Source: Desulfatirhabdium butyrativorans (lineage in GTDB: Bacteria > Desulfobacterota > Desulfobacteria > Desulfobacterales > JAIFKL01). From it: 6,932 nt of DNA. The position numbers and the translations under genes are program-made. Each line of letters opens with the position of its first letter. The first letter of the stretch is position 1. The notes under the pieces are model-generated. The model was not told the DNA's origin and made no database searches. It saw nothing but the letters and a program-made list of their open reading frames with translations. Positions 6,401-6,932 of this stretch are shown piece by piece. The stretch lies in NCBI GenBank assembly GCA_022736535.1, contig DZCT01000274.1, forward strand, positions 1 through 6,932, written 5' to 3'.

Positions 6401-6932
6401 AAAAGCGACTTCCTTGCCCGCATGAGTCATGAAATCCGCACGCCCATGAACGCGGTCATCGGCATGAGTTATCTCGCGCTCGGCACGGAACTGACAGCAC
6501 GCCAGCGGGATTATATTGAAAAAATTCAGACTGCCGCAACTGCTCTGCTGGGGATTCTCAATGACATTCTGGATTTTTCCAAAATCGAAGCCGGAAAATT
6601 GGAAATGGAATCCGTGAATTTCTCTCTGGAAGAAGCGCTGAACAACCTTTCCGTTCTGGTAAAAACAAAGCTTCAGGAAAAAGGGCTTGAGCTGATATTT
6701 GATGTGGATAAAGACATTCCCGACGGGCTGGTCGGCGGCGTGAGTGAAGCACTGGATGCAAAAAATATTCAGCAGGCGCTCTCATTGTGCGGCGAGGAGC
6801 CGGGCGCGCTTTCGAATATTCTGACCGCCGGATTCAGCAACGCATCCGACGGCCCCGAGGCGGCGCAGGACGCAATCGGCGCGGCGGCCGATCTGGAGAG
6901 CGAGAAGCTTTTGCAACGGATTAACTATTTGA
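3461..6932 (+). CDS. BvgS/EvgS-type sensor histidine kinase, fused in frame to an ExbB-like segment; runs off the window end
   Basis: There are 1157 complete codons and no stop. The ATG at 3461 is chosen because it gives a signal peptide (MKTKIFCIIFILLAAHG, cleavage near LSA at 20-22), although no Shine-Dalgarno is seen. Two periplasmic SBP_bac_3 domains follow, at about 35-255 and 284-501. Each has the family's Thr/Ser-Pro-Glu-Arg motif (R106, R354), whose Arg often contacts ligand carboxylates. A membrane helix spans about 513-530. The cytoplasmic part has a GAF domain (about 560-705), PAS with PAC (722-837), a second PAS (850-960) with C895 and a CPEC pair at 906-909, a coiled coil, and HisKA (about 980-1046) with H990 in MSHEIRTPMN. 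Members of this class autophosphorylate on His and pass phosphate to Asp. After IPDGLVG (ending at 1092) the expected ATP-binding domain is absent and an ExbB/TolQ-like sequence takes over. As written, the kinase could not bind ATP. Confidence 0.85.
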   Translation, partial: MKTKIFCIIFILLAAHGICLSAEPDADQKADKEKPLVIAMSKSFPPLTFLNAEGNPTGLFVDMWKLWSEKTGRKIEFLPSAWNEGLENVKNGNADIHSCLAPTPEREKWMAFSQALYENLFYLFFPLSQLKEGKSLTVNDLAGQKVGVIPNSSQEEFLRKKYPDIELVLFESTEKAILAAGEGKIRAVADSYLSTSADITRLGLSGEFRCSEQILYSKTFHAGILKENKVLLEVVDKGFDAVSDKELSEIESRWIPDPTKRYYHEKRKNIRLTATEQAWLLEHKTVRVGLCPDCEPAMFLEEGKFVGFVPDYLASVSEHTGIVFEPVSVATSDFLNAVKRHDIDMFPGIESPERNMFMDFTQPVLFQSFVIVNQRDEPFINGIESLRNQKIAVVKDMIFYQRLLKDHPEIETYPAETHLEALKSVLNGKADAYIGPITVATYLIQKNNLNYLKIAAILDSPKLSLGFAVRKEWKELHSIMDKAIASIPREDFEEIYKKWVSIRAEHVIDWDFVVPWILASGVILLITVFWNRLLSKEIVKLSAAEDALRASLNIFKKMALLSADDILKLGLEEGVRLTRSRIGFFHFVNPDQKTIHLKIWSEETLKNCKMGEPVTHYPIEQAGVWADCVREKKTVIHNDYQQLPHKKGLPEGHVPLAREMAIPIFEQDKIVAILGVGNKARHYSRSDAEQLSLIAENVWNIVQRKQIETALKRSLEKLRELESIINKSHAIAFLWRAAEGWPVEYVSENISQFGYLPEDFTNGTLTYASILHPDDRDWVESEVMQYTQEGRTEFTQKYRIVDRGGNIHWTHDRTWIRRDKDGNLTHYQGIVLDITEQRLAEDALRKSEQEKAAILSNLHDTVIEYIDADMRLIWASEALKAVFSCSSEEIQGKYCFDVLHRRTSPCPECRAFKAIQSGEFQQGEHITEDGRYWLMRTSPVKNESGQVTGAVHIAFNITDLKRAEAALKDAKEAAEAANRAKSDFLARMSHEIRTPMNAVIGMSYLALGTELTARQRDYIEKIQTAATALLGILNDILDFSKIEAGKLEMESVNFSLEEALNNLSVLVKTKLQEKGLELIFDVDKDIPDGLVGGVSEALDAKNIQQALSLCGEEPGALSNILTAGFSNASDGPEAAQDAIGAAADLESEKLLQRINYL
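6737..6932 (+). other. MotA/TolQ/ExbB-like segment joined in frame to the kinase
   Basis: About 65 residues (from 1093 on) do not fit a HATPase_c domain. They have the pattern of the cytoplasmic stretch before the second membrane helix in MotA/TolQ/ExbB proton-channel proteins: an A-L-x(4)-IQQALSLC helix, then ALSNILTAGF, an acidic amphipathic stretch (PEAAQDAIGAAADLESEKL), and QRINYL. In that family QRINYL normally precedes the helix containing the APxxGLLGTVxGM motif, which would lie just past the window. G+C by hand count is 82 of 120 at 6781-6900, against 50 of 120 at 6601-6720. The family call is from memory of the pattern, without an alignment. It could be a remnant of a second gene, or belong to another locus altogether. 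Confidence 0.65.

Noticed and set aside
5765..6430. A 221-codon minus-strand open frame, and a similar one at 4463-4978
   Set aside because: Both are antisense to well-recognised PAS/PAC and SBP domains of the kinase and have no motif or ribosome binding site of their own.
6930..6932. TGA at the very end as the kinase stop codon
   Set aside because: It is out of frame. The frame reads TTG at 6929-6931 and continues beyond the window.
6737..6932. The ExbB-like segment as a separate gene with its own start
   Set aside because: No Shine-Dalgarno sequence is visible. The only nearby start is the GTG at 6740, in the same frame as the kinase, and the protein would lack the first membrane helix of the family.

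Overview
The window holds two large plus-strand genes and four palindromic or repeat insertions, in DNA of intermediate G+C. Both genes carry Sec signal peptides. The second has the periplasmic-sensor layout of Gram-negative bacteria: two solute-binding domains, one membrane helix, then GAF, PAS, PAS and HisKA. Large multi-PAS kinases, a CPxC-type PAS and heavy loading with short palindromes and heptamer repeats suggest a Desulfobacterota-like or similar free-living environmental bacterium. That assignment is inference from style, not from a marker gene.

Layout. Bases 1-115 are a leader with a GT-rich tract and a consensus TATAAT box. Bases 116-302 are a small non-autonomous mobile element (MITE): a 171-bp nested palindrome with 23-bp imperfect terminal inverted repeats, flanked by a perfect 8-bp direct repeat. 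It sits directly against the Shine-Dalgarno sequence of the first gene. Bases 310-3228 encode a 972-residue secreted protein related to the GH123/DUF4091 glycoside hydrolases. Two repeat elements lie inside its coding sequence and are read in frame, and a third palindrome supplies its stop codon. Bases 3229-3460 are an AT-rich intergenic region with that palindrome and a smaller hairpin. From 3461 to the window end runs a BvgS/EvgS-type sensor histidine kinase.

The main surprise is at the right end. The kinase reads normally through its phospho-accepting histidine (H990) and the start of the expected ATPase domain. At about base 6734-6742 it switches, without losing frame, into a sequence that looks like the cytoplasmic segment of a MotA/TolQ/ExbB proton-channel protein. 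The ATP-binding domain is missing and local G+C rises sharply. This is either an assembly mis-join or a real deletion/fusion, and the sequence alone cannot decide which.

Functionally, a secreted glycan-active protein next to a periplasmic small-molecule sensor could form a sense-and-degrade pair. The 232-bp gap with a palindrome argues against a simple two-gene operon, so that link is weak.
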